From Bacillota bacterium (GTDB lineage: Bacteria; Bacillota; DSM-12270; Thermacetogeniales; Thermacetogeniaceae): 64,000 nucleotides of DNA. Position numbers and translations under genes: made by a program. Positions 37,050 to 46,122 of this stretch are shown piece by piece. Position 1 is the stretch's first letter, and each line of letters starts with the position of its first letter. The stretch covers positions 1 to 64,000 of the forward strand of contig JARYLU010000001.1 in NCBI GenBank assembly GCA_029907475.1, read 5' to 3'. The notes beneath the pieces are model-generated. The model saw only the letters and a list, made by a program, of their open reading frames with translations. It was not told where the DNA came from and ran no database searches.

Positions 37050-38165
37050 TTGATCTGGTGGAGAAAAGGCAAAATCACGCGGATCCTTCGCTCTGATGCC
37101 GACCTGCAGGAGGTGGAAGTGGGGCTGGAGGGTGGCTGCTGCCCGGCGTGGAACTATCCGGGTTTAACGGGAGAGGTGCGTCCAGGTGACGAAGTGTATT
37201 TAAACACAACCGCGGTAGAATTAGGTTTAGGGAGCGGGGGGTACCACTATGTAATCGCAAACCTCAGCCGTCTCCCACTCGATCCCCCCAAAAACGGCCA
37301 CATTATGAAACTCCGCTATACTCCTTTTCAGTTGAAGGTATTGAGTGTAGAGGAAGAAGGGAGTCCTTACCGCGCCGCAGTCGAGGAATTTACTTCACTT
37401 GCCGGCACCCCGGTGGTCGTTGGAACCCTGCACAGCATGCTCGCTCCGGCTGCTGCCGGATGCAGAGTCACGGCAGGAGAGGGGGTTCGGATTGGATATA
37501 TTATGACCGATGGTGCTGCCCTGCCTGTATTTTTGAGTAAAACGGTCCGCGCCTTAAAAGCTGCCGGATTGCTGGTGGGGACCGTGACGGTTGGGCATGC
37601 CTTTGGCGGAGATCTCGAGGCGGTAAATATTTACTCGGGCTTAATTGCAGCATCTGTCGCTTTGAAAGCCGATGTCATCATCATTACGATGGGACCGGGG
37701 ATTGTCGGAACAGGGACGAAGTGGGGAACAACTGCCCTGGAACAGGGAGAAATTATTAATGCCGTGAATATTTTAGGAGGAAGGGCAGTTGCGGTTCCCC
37801 GCCTCAGCTTTGCGGACCCGCGCTCCCGGCATCGGGGGATAAGTCATCATACCCTGACAGCTCTGGGGCAGGTGGCGCTGACCCCGGCCCTGGTTGCCTT
37901 GCCCGAAATACCTCCCGGGGAGTTAGCTGTAATTGAGAAGCAGTTGAAAGAAGGGGGTATTTCCGACCGGCATCAGGTTCTGGTCAGGGACGGGAAACCG
38001 GCTCTGAAGTACCTGGCGCAGCACGGGATTCAGGCGCGCAGTATGGGGAGGGGGCCGGATGATGACCCCGTCTTCTTTCTTGCCGCCGGAGCGGCAGGGC
38101 GGGTTGCCGCAGAGCTGTTAAAAGAGCCTCAACAAGGGGAAGTTTCGAGAAGAATAAAGAACTAA
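37050..38165 (+). CDS. DUF3866 family protein
   Basis: 371 residues, cytoplasmic by composition. Seen: an N-terminal beta-rich part (GLTGEVRPGDEVYLNTTAVE near 39-58), then alternating segments with GTLHSMLAPAAAGCR near 125, VTVGHAFGGDLEAVN near 176 and IITMGPGIVGTGTKWGTTAL near 210. The family is common in Peptococcaceae and Actinobacteria near Nudix hydrolase genes but has no known function. It starts at a TTG after AAGGAG. Confidence 0.8.
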   Translation: MIWWRKGKITRILRSDADLQEVEVGLEGGCCPAWNYPGLTGEVRPGDEVYLNTTAVELGLGSGGYHYVIANLSRLPLDPPKNGHIMKLRYTPFQLKVLSVEEEGSPYRAAVEEFTSLAGTPVVVGTLHSMLAPAAAGCRVTAGEGVRIGYIMTDGAALPVFLSKTVRALKAAGLLVGTVTVGHAFGGDLEAVNIYSGLIAASVALKADVIIITMGPGIVGTGTKWGTTALEQGEIINAVNILGGRAVAVPRLSFADPRSRHRGISHHTLTALGQVALTPALVALPEIPPGELAVIEKQLKEGGISDRHQVLVRDGKPALKYLAQHGIQARSMGRGPDDDPVFFLAAGAAGRVAAELLKEPQQGEVSRRIKN

Positions 38166-38178
38166 GGTGAGAAGGCGG

Positions 38179-38733
38179 ATGGATCGAAAGCTCGAAGAGA
38201 AAACGATCGCTTCTCAGGAAATTTTTCAAGGAAAAATCATTAAAGTGCGGGTTGACACGGTTTTGCTTCCCGACGGGGGCAAGGCGACCCGGGAGGTAGT
38301 GGAGCACCCCGGTGCGGTAGCCGTAATCCCCGTCAGCGATCAAAACGAAGTGATTATGGTGCGCCAGTTTCGCCAGCCGACAGGGGAAATTCTTTTGGAA
38401 TTGCCTGCGGGAAAAAGGGATCAGGAGGAATCCCCCCTTGTTTGTGCCCGGCGCGAGCTGGAGGAAGAAACAGGTTACCGCGCCCGCGAATGGAAGACTC
38501 TTTTTTCTTTCTTTACAACACCCGGTTTCAGTAACGAACTGTTATCCCTCGTACTTGCCCGGGGTTTGGAAAAGGGGGAGGCCCGGCCCGAAGGGGAAGA
38601 GTTTCTGGAGGTAGTGGCTGTCCCCCTGGATCGCGCCCGGCAAATGGTATTGCAGGGGGAAATCAAAGATGCGAAAACAATCATCGGAATTCTTGCCCTG
38701 AGTATTCCGGGAGAAGAAAAGAATGCTTTTTGA
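38179..38733 (+). CDS. nudF: ADP-ribose pyrophosphatase (Nudix)
   Basis: A 184-residue Nudix hydrolase. Seen: the Nudix box from about residue 81 (GKRDQEESPLVCARRELEEE then TGYRA), preceded by VRQFRQPTGEILLELPAG near 62, characteristic of ADP-ribose pyrophosphatases. It hydrolyses ADP-ribose to AMP and ribose 5-phosphate. The ATG at 38179 is preferred over a GTG at 38167 because AAGGTGAGAAGG lies upstream. Its stop overlaps the ATG of a truncated gene. In B. subtilis nudF also precedes spoIIM. Confidence 0.9.
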   Translation: MDRKLEEKTIASQEIFQGKIIKVRVDTVLLPDGGKATREVVEHPGAVAVIPVSDQNEVIMVRQFRQPTGEILLELPAGKRDQEESPLVCARRELEEETGYRAREWKTLFSFFTTPGFSNELLSLVLARGLEKGEARPEGEEFLEVVAVPLDRARQMVLQGEIKDAKTIIGILALSIPGEEKNAF

Positions 38734-38815
38734 ATACTTCGGCGATCTTCACGTGCACATTGGCCGCACCCAAGAAGGTTTCCCCGTTAAGGTAACTGCG
38801 GCCCGCAACCAGGTT
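38723..38815 (+). pseudogene. N-terminal stub of endonuclease Q-like PHP protein
   Basis: An ATG overlapping the nudF stop opens FEYFGDLHVHIGRT, followed by PVKVTAARNQ. This is the first metal-binding strand (DLHVHIGRT) of the PHP-type endonuclease Q / TIGR00375 proteins, which are about 400 residues long and usually sit right here between nudF and spoIIM. After about 30 codons the similarity ends, and the frame continues as unrelated sequence to 39046. The rest of the gene is gone. Confidence 0.6.
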
Positions 38816-38939
38816 GCTACGGGAAAGTATCGCGGTAGACTTCAATCCCTTGCTTGCAGGTGGATTCTCAGAATCTGGTTGCCTGTTTCCCCTGAAAGGG
38901 GACTTCCCGGCGGGAAAAGCTCAAAAAGGAGTTTGGTTT

Positions 38940-39638
38940 TTGGTTATGGGAAACTGGAAGCAATCCGGGAAAGTTTTGACACTCGCCGCCGATGCCAGCG
39001 GTGCTTACCAGGCCGCGCTGGCCGGGCAGGCGGTATTGGTTGTTGATGTCATTGATATGGGAACAACTCTTGAGGCTGCCCTTCGTTCCGGGGCGCACCT
39101 GGTTTTGGGAGCCAGCCCCACACCCTGCAAGGCTCCGGTTCCTGTAAACCCTCGCGCCGTTGGCAGGTATGCCGCCCGGGAAGCACGAAAGCATAAATCC
39201 AGAATTGTTTTAATTGCCGAACCCCGGGTTGGGCAGGAGGAGGAGCGTATGGTTCAGGTAGCTGGCGTCCTGGAAGGACTCAAAGAAGAGGGAGTGGAGC
39301 CCCGCGGGATCTATCCCAATCTCGGTGCAGAGACGGTGAAGCTTGTAGATTTCGGGGGCTGTATTGTGGTTGCGGTTTCTGCATGCGGGGGCACGGCCTT
39401 TGACGCCGCTTTTAACGCCGGGGCCCCCGTGGTGACGGGAACCGTGGCCCGCACCTTGGGACGCACGGGTTGGGAGAACGCGGAGTCGGCGGTCGAAAGG
39501 GCCCTCCGGTTAGTGGAAGAGGAGAAATGCGGTCTTTGTGTTGTTGCTTCCAGCAGTAAATCTCTGGAAGATGTGCTGGCAGCCCAATATTTCTACCAGC
39601 GGATCCTGGCAGGGGGCTTCGTTTCTTTTCGATTTTAA
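38940..39638 (+). CDS. Unknown protein, weakly ComB-like
   Basis: 232 residues. I do not recognise it with confidence. Seen: VLVVDVIDMGTTLEAALRSG near 30-49, which recalls the start of 2-phosphosulfolactate phosphatases (VIDVxRATTT), then LGASPTPCKAPVPVNP, LIAEPRVGQEEERM near 93, and IVVAVSACGGTAFDAAFNAG near 140. No membrane helix. The TTG at 38940 sits eight bases from AAGGAG; an ATG six bases on is further from it. It lies between a gene stub and a tnpB remnant, so it may have arrived with the rearrangement. Confidence 0.6.
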   Translation: MVMGNWKQSGKVLTLAADASGAYQAALAGQAVLVVDVIDMGTTLEAALRSGAHLVLGASPTPCKAPVPVNPRAVGRYAAREARKHKSRIVLIAEPRVGQEEERMVQVAGVLEGLKEEGVEPRGIYPNLGAETVKLVDFGGCIVVAVSACGGTAFDAAFNAGAPVVTGTVARTLGRTGWENAESAVERALRLVEEEKCGLCVVASSSKSLEDVLAAQYFYQRILAGGFVSFRF

Positions 39639-39790
39639 CCTTCCCGCCGGAAGTGACAAAGGTGAACCCCTCCGGCACTTCGAGGATGATATTATCTCGT
39701 GCGTTGGCTTTGGAAGCGGCTGATCGCTTCTCAACCGTGGGAACCACGGGAAGTTACGCCTGTGGAACTAACCTGTTCGGGTTACAATGA
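39638..39790 (+). pseudogene. tnpB remnant lacking the zinc finger
   Basis: An open frame overlapping the previous stop encodes PPEVTKVNPSGTSR, as in TnpB just before its CxxC zinc finger, and then jumps to ILSRALALEAADRFSTVGTT and GSYACG, as found after the zinc finger near the TnpB C-terminus. The four-cysteine segment between them is missing, suggesting an internal deletion. It has no start and is not a working nuclease. Confidence 0.6.
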
Positions 39791-39827
39791 AGCAGGAAGC
39801 CCCTCCCGTGAGAGGGAGGTAGTTTGC
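39740..39827 (+). mobile_element. Second orphan TnpB right end / omega-RNA-like element
   Basis: The 23 bases from 39740 match the first copy (from 17897) at 20 positions, including GAAGTTACGCCTG. Both then have GAAGCAGGAAGC and a GC-rich hairpin (here CCCTCCC with GAGGGAGG) and end with GGTAGTTTGC, corresponding to GGTGGTTCAC. It stops 22 bases before the start of the MFS gene. In intact elements this part forms the scaffold of the TnpB guide RNA. Confidence 0.6.
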
Positions 39828-39849
39828 TCTTTTGAAGGAGTATTGAGTG

Positions 39850-41268
39850 ATGGCGGATAATAAGTGGCGGATCTTAACGGCCGTTTTAATCGGAACGATC
39901 ATGGGGCCGCTCGATGCCAGCGTTGTTTACATTGCCATGCCGGCGATCGCTCAGGTTTTTGAGGTCGAACCTGCGCTGGTGGGTTGGGTCTCAATATCCT
40001 ATTTACTCGTTCTGGGAAGCTTTCTTTTATCCTTTGGCCGTCTGGGTGACATCTTTGGATTTAAAAAGATTTACCTGCGGGGCCTGCTCCTTTTCGTGGT
40101 AACTTCGGCTCTCTGCGGGGTGGCTGTCAATTTACAAACTTTAATTGTTTTTCGCGTCCTCCAGGCGGTTGGAGCAGGGATGATTATGGCGATGGGCCCC
40201 GCAATTGTCACTGCTGCCTTTCCTCCCACGGAGCGGGGGAAGGCATTGGGTTTGATCGGGATGGCGGTTGCTGTTGGTTTGGCTTTAGGGCCGAGTTTAG
40301 GCGGTTTATTGACTGAATGGGTTGGGTGGCGAGCAATTTTTTTTCTGAATATCCCGGTCGGGACTGCTGCCTACCTTTGGGGCTGGCGCGTGCTTTCGGA
40401 ATTTTCCGGCACTGCAAGGCAACGATTTGACGGGTTGGGTTCTCTCCTTGCTTTTATAAGTTTGGCTACACTTCTTTTTGCGGTAAGCCGCGGCGGGGAG
40501 ATGGGGTGGTCGTGGCAATTTTTTATCCTGCTTGGTCTAGGAATCATTTCGGGAGCCTTGTTTATCCTGTTTGAAAAAAAATGCCCGGAACCGATGCTCG
40601 ATTTAAATTTATTTAGAAGCAGCGTTTTTTCTGCGGGGAATGGTGCCGCGCTGCTTAATTTCATGACGCAATACGTAATCGTCTTTCTCACCCCCTTTTT
40701 TCTGCAGCGCGTGCTGGGTTATTCACCGGGTCAGGCAGGTGCTGTGATGACAGCGTTTCCCTTTACTGTTCTGGTGATCGCACCCCTCGCGGGAGCCCTT
40801 TCGGATCGGATCGGGCAGCGGGGACCTGCTCTTTTGGGCTCCTTCATTTGTACGGTTGCTGCAGTCGGCTTCAGCAGGCTCGGTGACCAGGCGACAGCGC
40901 TGGAGGTAGCCTGGCGCCTTAGCCTTTTTGGCCTGGGAACAGGGATTTTCCAGTCTCCAAATAATAGTGCCGTGCTCGGGGCTGCTCCGAAGAACCGAAC
41001 GGGTATAGCAAGCGGCGTTCTGGCTACGACGCGAAACGTAGGAATGGTTTTAGGGATTGCACTCGGCGGGGCCGTGCTTGCTAACCGGGAAGCCTTTTAC
41101 CTGGCCAACTCCTATTTTCACCCTTTCCTCCTGGGGCTCAAGGATGCGTATTCTGCTGCGGCGCTGGTTTCCGGCCTGGGTACCGGAATTTGCTTTTTCA
41201 TGACCCCGCAGAAAAAAGACCTTTCATCATCTGTGTCACAACCGGATCGGAGAGGCGTGTCCCGATAA
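39850..41268 (+). CDS. MFS drug exporter, DHA2 (14-helix) family
   Basis: A 472-residue membrane protein with about 14 helices. Seen: MGPLDASVVYIAMPAI near 18 (motif D1 of DHA2), GRLGDIFGFKKIY near 61 (motif A), and GLALGPSLGGLLTEWVGWR near 139 with the GPxxGG motif C of proton-driven exporters. It probably expels lipophilic toxic compounds. GAAGGAG serves the ATG; a GTG three bases earlier is also possible. It lies within the normally tight nudF-spoIIM interval next to the tnpB remnant, which suggests acquisition. Confidence 0.88.
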   Translation: MADNKWRILTAVLIGTIMGPLDASVVYIAMPAIAQVFEVEPALVGWVSISYLLVLGSFLLSFGRLGDIFGFKKIYLRGLLLFVVTSALCGVAVNLQTLIVFRVLQAVGAGMIMAMGPAIVTAAFPPTERGKALGLIGMAVAVGLALGPSLGGLLTEWVGWRAIFFLNIPVGTAAYLWGWRVLSEFSGTARQRFDGLGSLLAFISLATLLFAVSRGGEMGWSWQFFILLGLGIISGALFILFEKKCPEPMLDLNLFRSSVFSAGNGAALLNFMTQYVIVFLTPFFLQRVLGYSPGQAGAVMTAFPFTVLVIAPLAGALSDRIGQRGPALLGSFICTVAAVGFSRLGDQATALEVAWRLSLFGLGTGIFQSPNNSAVLGAAPKNRTGIASGVLATTRNVGMVLGIALGGAVLANREAFYLANSYFHPFLLGLKDAYSAAALVSGLGTGICFFMTPQKKDLSSSVSQPDRRGVSR

Positions 41269-41399
41269 ACGAATTCTCTTTTTCCTCAAAAATACCCTGG
41301 TGGTTGGGGGCGCGCCGGAATTGGTTTATTTTTCCCGGCATAGACTCTAAAGAGAATTTTTTTAAAGTATTATTGAGAGCTATCCGGGAGAGAAGATGT

Positions 41400-42035
41400 A
41401 TGCAAATGTTAAAGTCCCGTTTTGGGTTGACGCACCAGAGTGAATTTTTGGTTCCCTCCTTCTGTATCACCGGGGCCTTCCTCAGCGGTTTAATAGGTGG
41501 GGCCTTAATTTTACATGGGTTAAATCCTGCTCAACGGGGAGAACTTCAGCAATATTTAAACGCTTTTCTGCAGTGGGCGGGGACCCTCTCGCAAACCGGG
41601 GCTACACCTGGAGGGTTGAAAGTCTGGCAGGAAATTCTTAAGACCCAATTAATCACCTTTGGTTTATTGTGGCTCGCAGGTTTAACCGTTGTCGGAATCC
41701 CCCTGATTGTGCTGATCATCGGTGCACGTGGCTTTATTTTAGGCTTTACGGTGGGCTTTTTAGTTCAGGAAAAGGCGTGGCAGGGCTTAATCCTGGCGCT
41801 TGTGGCGGTCCTTCCCCAAAATTTATGTTACGTTCCCGCTTTCCTCGGAGCCGGAGTCCTTGCCTTTTATTTTTCTTGCTCTCTTTTCCGGGGCTACCGG
41901 GAACATTCCCTCCTTACCGGCCTCCTTATTTATTCGATAGTCTTTCTGCTTGTTTTTTTGCTTGTACTGGTTGGCACCTGGCTGGAGGCTTATCTTGTTC
42001 CCGGAGCAGTTCGCCTCACCATCTTCTTTACGTAA
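41400..42035 (+). CDS. spoIIM: Stage II sporulation protein M
   Basis: A 211-residue membrane protein with five or so helices. SpoIIM is part of the SpoIID-M-P machine that thins septal peptidoglycan and drives engulfment. Seen: an N-terminal helix with LSGLIGGALIL, GARGFILGFTVGFLV near 100, and LVAVLPQNLCYVPAFLGAGV near 125, a family hallmark. The ATG at 41400 has GGGAGAG upstream; a longer frame reaching into the MFS gene lacks a ribosome site. Confidence 0.9.
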   Translation: MQMLKSRFGLTHQSEFLVPSFCITGAFLSGLIGGALILHGLNPAQRGELQQYLNAFLQWAGTLSQTGATPGGLKVWQEILKTQLITFGLLWLAGLTVVGIPLIVLIIGARGFILGFTVGFLVQEKAWQGLILALVAVLPQNLCYVPAFLGAGVLAFYFSCSLFRGYREHSLLTGLLIYSIVFLLVFLLVLVGTWLEAYLVPGAVRLTIFFT

Positions 42036-42163
42036 ATTTCCTCCTGAATGAGCAAATCTTTTTCAGACGTTGTTCTAGGGAGGGGAGGACAGGCATATGA
42101 TACCGGGGAGAAGCCTTCGGTGCTTGCCAAAAAGTGATCCTGGAGAGTCGGGGGGAAGGGAGC

Positions 42164-42457
42164 ATGTTGTTAATTGCGATTACAAATTGGCGTCGTAAAC
42201 TGGGTTTAATTTGCCGGCTGATTTTATTTCTGGTTCTTATAGGTTTAATCGTTCCCCAGTTTCTTAGTTTTATTATAGGGGGAATTGCTAATTTTCAAAA
42301 CCAAACCGAGGGGAAGCACCCTCCCGCACTCCGTGTCGAACAGGAAACACCCGGTGATGCTGAAGAACAGCGATCGGGGCAAGGCGACTCCTTTTTGAAG
42401 AAACTGCGTCAATTTTATTACGGTAAAGAGCCCGACCTTAAGCCGGGATCCCATTAA
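42164..42457 (+). CDS. DUF4227-like small membrane protein
   Basis: 97 residues with one N-terminal membrane helix (about 15-40) and a charged tail rich in Glu, Gln and Lys. The position directly ahead of xerD matches B. subtilis yqzK, a DUF4227 member, and the helix-plus-tail layout agrees. Function unknown. The ATG follows GGGGGAAGGGAG. Confidence 0.65.
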   Translation: MLLIAITNWRRKLGLICRLILFLVLIGLIVPQFLSFIIGGIANFQNQTEGKHPPALRVEQETPGDAEEQRSGQGDSFLKKLRQFYYGKEPDLKPGSH

Positions 42458-42557
42458 CCGGATTTCTCCTTCCCAATTTACTTTAAGAAGGAGGAATTTT
42501 TTTTAATTTGTGGAACTCTAAAGAGAAATAAGGAAAATTTTAACGGGGGATTTATCT

Positions 42558-43457
42558 TTGACCGAGGGATTGAAAGATCATCTCCTTCACGAGTTTTTAA
42601 ACTATCTCCGGGTCGAGAGAGGGCTTGCCCATAATACGGTGGAATCGTACCTTTACGACCTTGTTCAATTTGCTGCGTACCTGGCAAAGGGAAAGCTTGG
42701 CTTAAAAGACGCTTCTCAAAACTTGATTCTCGACTATTTAGGTTACCAGCGGGAGCAGGGACGGTCGGCCCGGACTCTTTCCCGTTACCTTGCAGCGATC
42801 CGCTCTTTTTACCATTATCTTTTACAGGAAAATTATATTGCTGTAGACCCAACTCAAAACCTTACCTCTCCTAAATTGGAAAGACGTCTCCCCCGGATTT
42901 TAAGTGTGCAAGAGGTTGATCTGCTTCTTTCCCAGCCTAATGTCCGCAGCGTTACCGGTTTACGGGATCGGGCAATGCTGGAATTTTTGTACGCTACAGG
43001 GATGCGGGTTTCCGAATTAACAGGGTTAAATACAGAACACCTTAACCTGGAAGTCGGTTATGTAAGGTGCCTGGGAAAGGGTAGCCGGGAAAGAATTATT
43101 CCCATCGGAATGGTTGCGGTGCGTTATACAAAAGAATACCTCCTCAAAAGCAGGGTTAAGCTAAGAAAAAACAATTGGGAGAGAGCGCTTTTCTTAAACA
43201 GGCACGGCAGGCGGCTTACCCGGCAGGGATTTTGGAAAATTCTTAAGGGATACGCTCAAAAAGTAGGGATCCAAAGAGAAATTACCCCTCATATTTTACG
43301 TCACTCTTTTGCTACCCACCTTTTAGAAAATGGCGCAGATCTCAGAATTGTCCAGGAAATGCTGGGTCACGCCGATGTTACGACGACCCAGATCTATACT
43401 CACTTAAGCCAGAAGAAGTTGAGGGAAGTCTATGAAAAGGCACACCCCCGCGCCTGA
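42558..43457 (+). CDS. xerD: Site-specific tyrosine recombinase XerD
   Basis: A 299-residue tyrosine recombinase that resolves chromosome dimers at dif with XerC. Seen: the N-terminal SAM-like domain with [17 protein letters not shown] near 19, and the catalytic domain with [13 protein letters not shown] (Arg), [17 protein letters not shown] near 242 (His, Arg), [15 protein letters not shown] (His) and the nucleophile Tyr near 280. All catalytic residues are present. It starts at a TTG after GGGGGA. The xerD-deoB order matches B. subtilis. Confidence 0.94.
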   Translation: MTEGLKDHLLHEFLNYLRVERGLAHNTVESYLYDLVQFAAYLAKGKLGLKDASQNLILDYLGYQREQGRSARTLSRYLAAIRSFYHYLLQENYIAVDPTQNLTSPKLERRLPRILSVQEVDLLLSQPNVRSVTGLRDRAMLEFLYATGMRVSELTGLNTEHLNLEVGYVRCLGKGSRERIIPIGMVAVRYTKEYLLKSRVKLRKNNWERALFLNRHGRRLTRQGFWKILKGYAQKVGIQREITPHILRHSFATHLLENGADLRIVQEMLGHADVTTTQIYTHLSQKKLREVYEKAHPRA

Positions 43458-44655
43458 AAGAAGAGCCCGGGTAAAACGAGTTTTAATCCTGGTTTTGGAT
43501 GGAGTAGGAGTCGGAGCACTTCCAGATGCGGATACATACGGTGACGCGGGATCGTGCACTTTAGGCAACCTGGCGCACGCCATCGGGGGGCTCACCCTCC
43601 CGCAGCTTGGTTTGATGGGCCTGGGTAATATTATTTCCATTGAAGGAATGCCCCCTGTAACCCTGCCCTGTGCCGCTTACGGAAAAATGGAAATGAGGGC
43701 CGCAGGTAAGGATACGACCAGCGGCCACTGGGAGTTGATGGGGGTAATTTTGAACAACCCCTTTCCTGTTTATCCCAACGGTTTTCCCCCTGAAATCATC
43801 AAACTCTTCGAAGCAAAAATCGGAAGGAAGATTCTGGGAAATAAATCCGCCTCGGGTACGGAGATTATTGAAGAGCTTGGCCCTTTACACCTTTCCACAG
43901 GTTATCCCATTGTTTATACCTCGGCGGACAGTGTTTTTCAGGTCGCAGCTCACGAGGAAGTCATTCCCGTTTCAGAGCTTTACCGGATTTGTGAAATTGC
44001 CCGCGGCCTCCTGACAGGCGAACACGCCGTAGGGCGGGTGATCGCCCGTCCTTTTACCGGGGAACCGGGGCGCTTTCAGCGCACAGCGCGACGCCACGAC
44101 TTTTCCCTCCCTCCCCCCCGGCCCACACTCCTTGACCATTTAAAAGAAGCCGGTTATCAGGTAATTACCGTAGGAAAGGTTGCCGATATTTTTGCAGGCC
44201 GCGGGATCACCAGGTCGGTTCCTGCGGCCGGCAACAAGGAGATTTGTGGCAGGGCCTCGCGAGCTTTCCAGGAACTCGAGCAGGGGCTCGTTTTCGCAAC
44301 TCTCGTCGACTTTGATACTCTTTACGGACACCGTAACGACGTTGTGGGGTTTGCCCGAGCCCTGGGGGAATTTGACGCCTTTTTGCCGAATTTGGTTGGT
44401 TTGTTACGCCAGGAGGATCTCTTAGTCATTACTGCCGACCATGGGTGCGACCCTACCACACCGAGCACCGATCATTCGCGGGAATACGTTCCTTTGCTTC
44501 TGGCGGGACCGGCAGTGAAGCCGATTGCACTGGGAACACGCGCCACGATGGCTGATCTCGGAGCGACTCTCGCGGTATTTTTCGGTGTGGAACCGCGAGA
44601 GGGCACTCCGATGGCCGACATTTTAAACGAGGGGGATTCCTTTGCGGGTCCTTGA
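43432..44655 (+). CDS. deoB: Phosphopentomutase
   Basis: A 407-residue enzyme of the alkaline phosphatase superfamily that interconverts ribose or deoxyribose 1- and 5-phosphates. Seen: [20 protein letters not shown] near 18-37 (metal Asp), [14 protein letters not shown] near 87 (nucleophile Thr), and [19 protein letters not shown] near 335 (metal Asp and His). The ATG overlaps xerD by 26 bases and follows GAGGGAAG. It works with the following nucleoside phosphorylase. Confidence 0.95.
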   Translation: MKRHTPAPERRARVKRVLILVLDGVGVGALPDADTYGDAGSCTLGNLAHAIGGLTLPQLGLMGLGNIISIEGMPPVTLPCAAYGKMEMRAAGKDTTSGHWELMGVILNNPFPVYPNGFPPEIIKLFEAKIGRKILGNKSASGTEIIEELGPLHLSTGYPIVYTSADSVFQVAAHEEVIPVSELYRICEIARGLLTGEHAVGRVIARPFTGEPGRFQRTARRHDFSLPPPRPTLLDHLKEAGYQVITVGKVADIFAGRGITRSVPAAGNKEICGRASRAFQELEQGLVFATLVDFDTLYGHRNDVVGFARALGEFDAFLPNLVGLLRQEDLLVITADHGCDPTTPSTDHSREYVPLLLAGPAVKPIALGTRATMADLGATLAVFFGVEPREGTPMADILNEGDSFAGP

Positions 44656-45946
44656 TTTGATCGTCAAAAAGCGGGATGGTAAAGAATTAACAGCAGAAGA
44701 AATCAATTTTTTAGTCCAGGGCTACACCCGGGGCGAAATTCCAGATTACCAGATGGCCGCGTTTTTAATGGCCGTTTACTTGAAAGGGCTTGATTTTCCG
44801 GAAACCAGGGCCTTGACCCGCGCATTTGTCAACTCGGGTGAGGTTATCGATTTAAGAGAGATCCCCGGCATTAAGGTTGACAAACACAGTACCGGTGGTG
44901 TTGGGGACAAAACCACCCTGGTCCTGGTCCCTCTCGTGGCTGCCGCCGGGGTCACGGTTGTAAAGATGTCCGGGCGTGCCCTTGGCCATACCGGGGGTAC
45001 GCTCGACAAACTTGAGAGCATTCCTGGTTTCCGCGTTGATTTAGACTTGGAGGAAATTAAAAAGGTAGTCCGCCGTGTTGGTGCCGTGCTTGTGGGCCAG
45101 ACCCCCAACCTGGTTCCTGCTGATAAAAAGATTTATGCCCTCCGGGATGTTACGGGGACTGTTGACTGTCTCCCGTTGATTGCCAGCAGTGTAATGTCGA
45201 AGAAGATGGCGGGTGGCGCGGACCGGATTGTACTGGACGTTAAAGTTGGTTCCGGCGGTTTTCTCCCTGCTGTTGACGAGGCCCGCGCCCTGGCCCGGTT
45301 GATGGTTGCCCTGGGAGAAGAATTTAACCGCCGGACTGTAGCGGTACTTAGCAGCATGGAACAGCCTTTGGGATTTGCCGTCGGCAATGGCCCTGAAGTG
45401 CGGGAGGCAATTTTGACCTTGAAAGGTGAGGGCCCGCGTGATTTAGTCGAACTCTGCCTGGAGCTCGGCAGTCAGATGCTTTATGCGGCAGAAGCGGTTT
45501 CCTCACCTGAAGCAGGACGTGAAAAATTAGAAAGTTTATGGCGGCAGGGGGCCGGACTGGTAAAAATGCGGGAGATCATCACGGCTCAGGGGGGAGAACC
45601 TGAAGTAGTGGAAGACTTATCCCTGCTTCCCCGGGCTTCCCGGGAGGTTGAAATTAAGGCCCCTACAGGCGGCTACGTAAGTGCGATTAACGCCCGCGAG
45701 CTGGGATGGGCGGCGCTTTTGCTCGGAGCAGGACGGATGAAAAAAGAGGATCAAGTTGATCCTGCGGTAGGGATCGCCCTCAAGAAGAAAGTAGGGGATT
45801 ACGTTGCTCTGGGTGAGGCCCTCGCGGTTCTCCACGTAAATAAGGAAGAGCATCTTCCCGAAGCCCGAAATCGTGTTGCTAAAGCTTTCCTGCTTGGCTC
45901 CGACCCCCCTCCTTTTTCTCCCCAGATCTACGAAGTAATTTCATAA
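44642..45946 (+). CDS. pdp: Pyrimidine-nucleoside phosphorylase
   Basis: A 434-residue enzyme that splits uridine, thymidine or deoxyuridine with phosphate. Seen: [20 protein letters not shown] near 80-99 (the family signature), [21 protein letters not shown] near 108, and a C-terminal domain with [20 protein letters not shown] near 338. It starts at a TTG overlapping deoB by 14 bases. With DeoB it feeds pentose phosphates into central metabolism. Confidence 0.94.
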   Translation: MRVLDLIVKKRDGKELTAEEINFLVQGYTRGEIPDYQMAAFLMAVYLKGLDFPETRALTRAFVNSGEVIDLREIPGIKVDKHSTGGVGDKTTLVLVPLVAAAGVTVVKMSGRALGHTGGTLDKLESIPGFRVDLDLEEIKKVVRRVGAVLVGQTPNLVPADKKIYALRDVTGTVDCLPLIASSVMSKKMAGGADRIVLDVKVGSGGFLPAVDEARALARLMVALGEEFNRRTVAVLSSMEQPLGFAVGNGPEVREAILTLKGEGPRDLVELCLELGSQMLYAAEAVSSPEAGREKLESLWRQGAGLVKMREIITAQGGEPEVVEDLSLLPRASREVEIKAPTGGYVSAINARELGWAALLLGAGRMKKEDQVDPAVGIALKKKVGDYVALGEALAVLHVNKEEHLPEARNRVAKAFLLGSDPPPFSPQIYEVIS

Positions 45947-46003
45947 CTGCCCTCATTAAAAGTAACAGCTCAGTAAAGCTTAGGGCACCCAAGACCTCGG
46001 GAC

Positions 46004-46043
46004 GCAAAAATCTCCCTTATTAAACTGGGTTCTTTTTGCATTT
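46004..46043 (+). terminator. Likely terminator after pdp
   Basis: GCAAAAA with a CCC arm at 46004-46016 pairs with GGG and TTTTTGC at 46027-46039, followed by ATTT. There is a 3x3 internal loop, so the stem is imperfect. Confidence 0.4.
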
Positions 46044-46122
46044 ACAGGAAAGGGATTCCTGGGGTAATCCCCGAGAAAGTGCAAATAATTAAAAGTGAAA
46101 ACATGTAAGGGAGGTAGTTTTA

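Noticed and set aside
45985-46045. GGGACGCAAA ahead of dacF, as in cyclic di-GMP-I riboswitches
   Set aside because: The P2 loop is not a GNRA type, the conserved GGCCUAA-like segment and the second helix are absent, and the CGCAAAAA part pairs better with TTTTTGC as a terminator.
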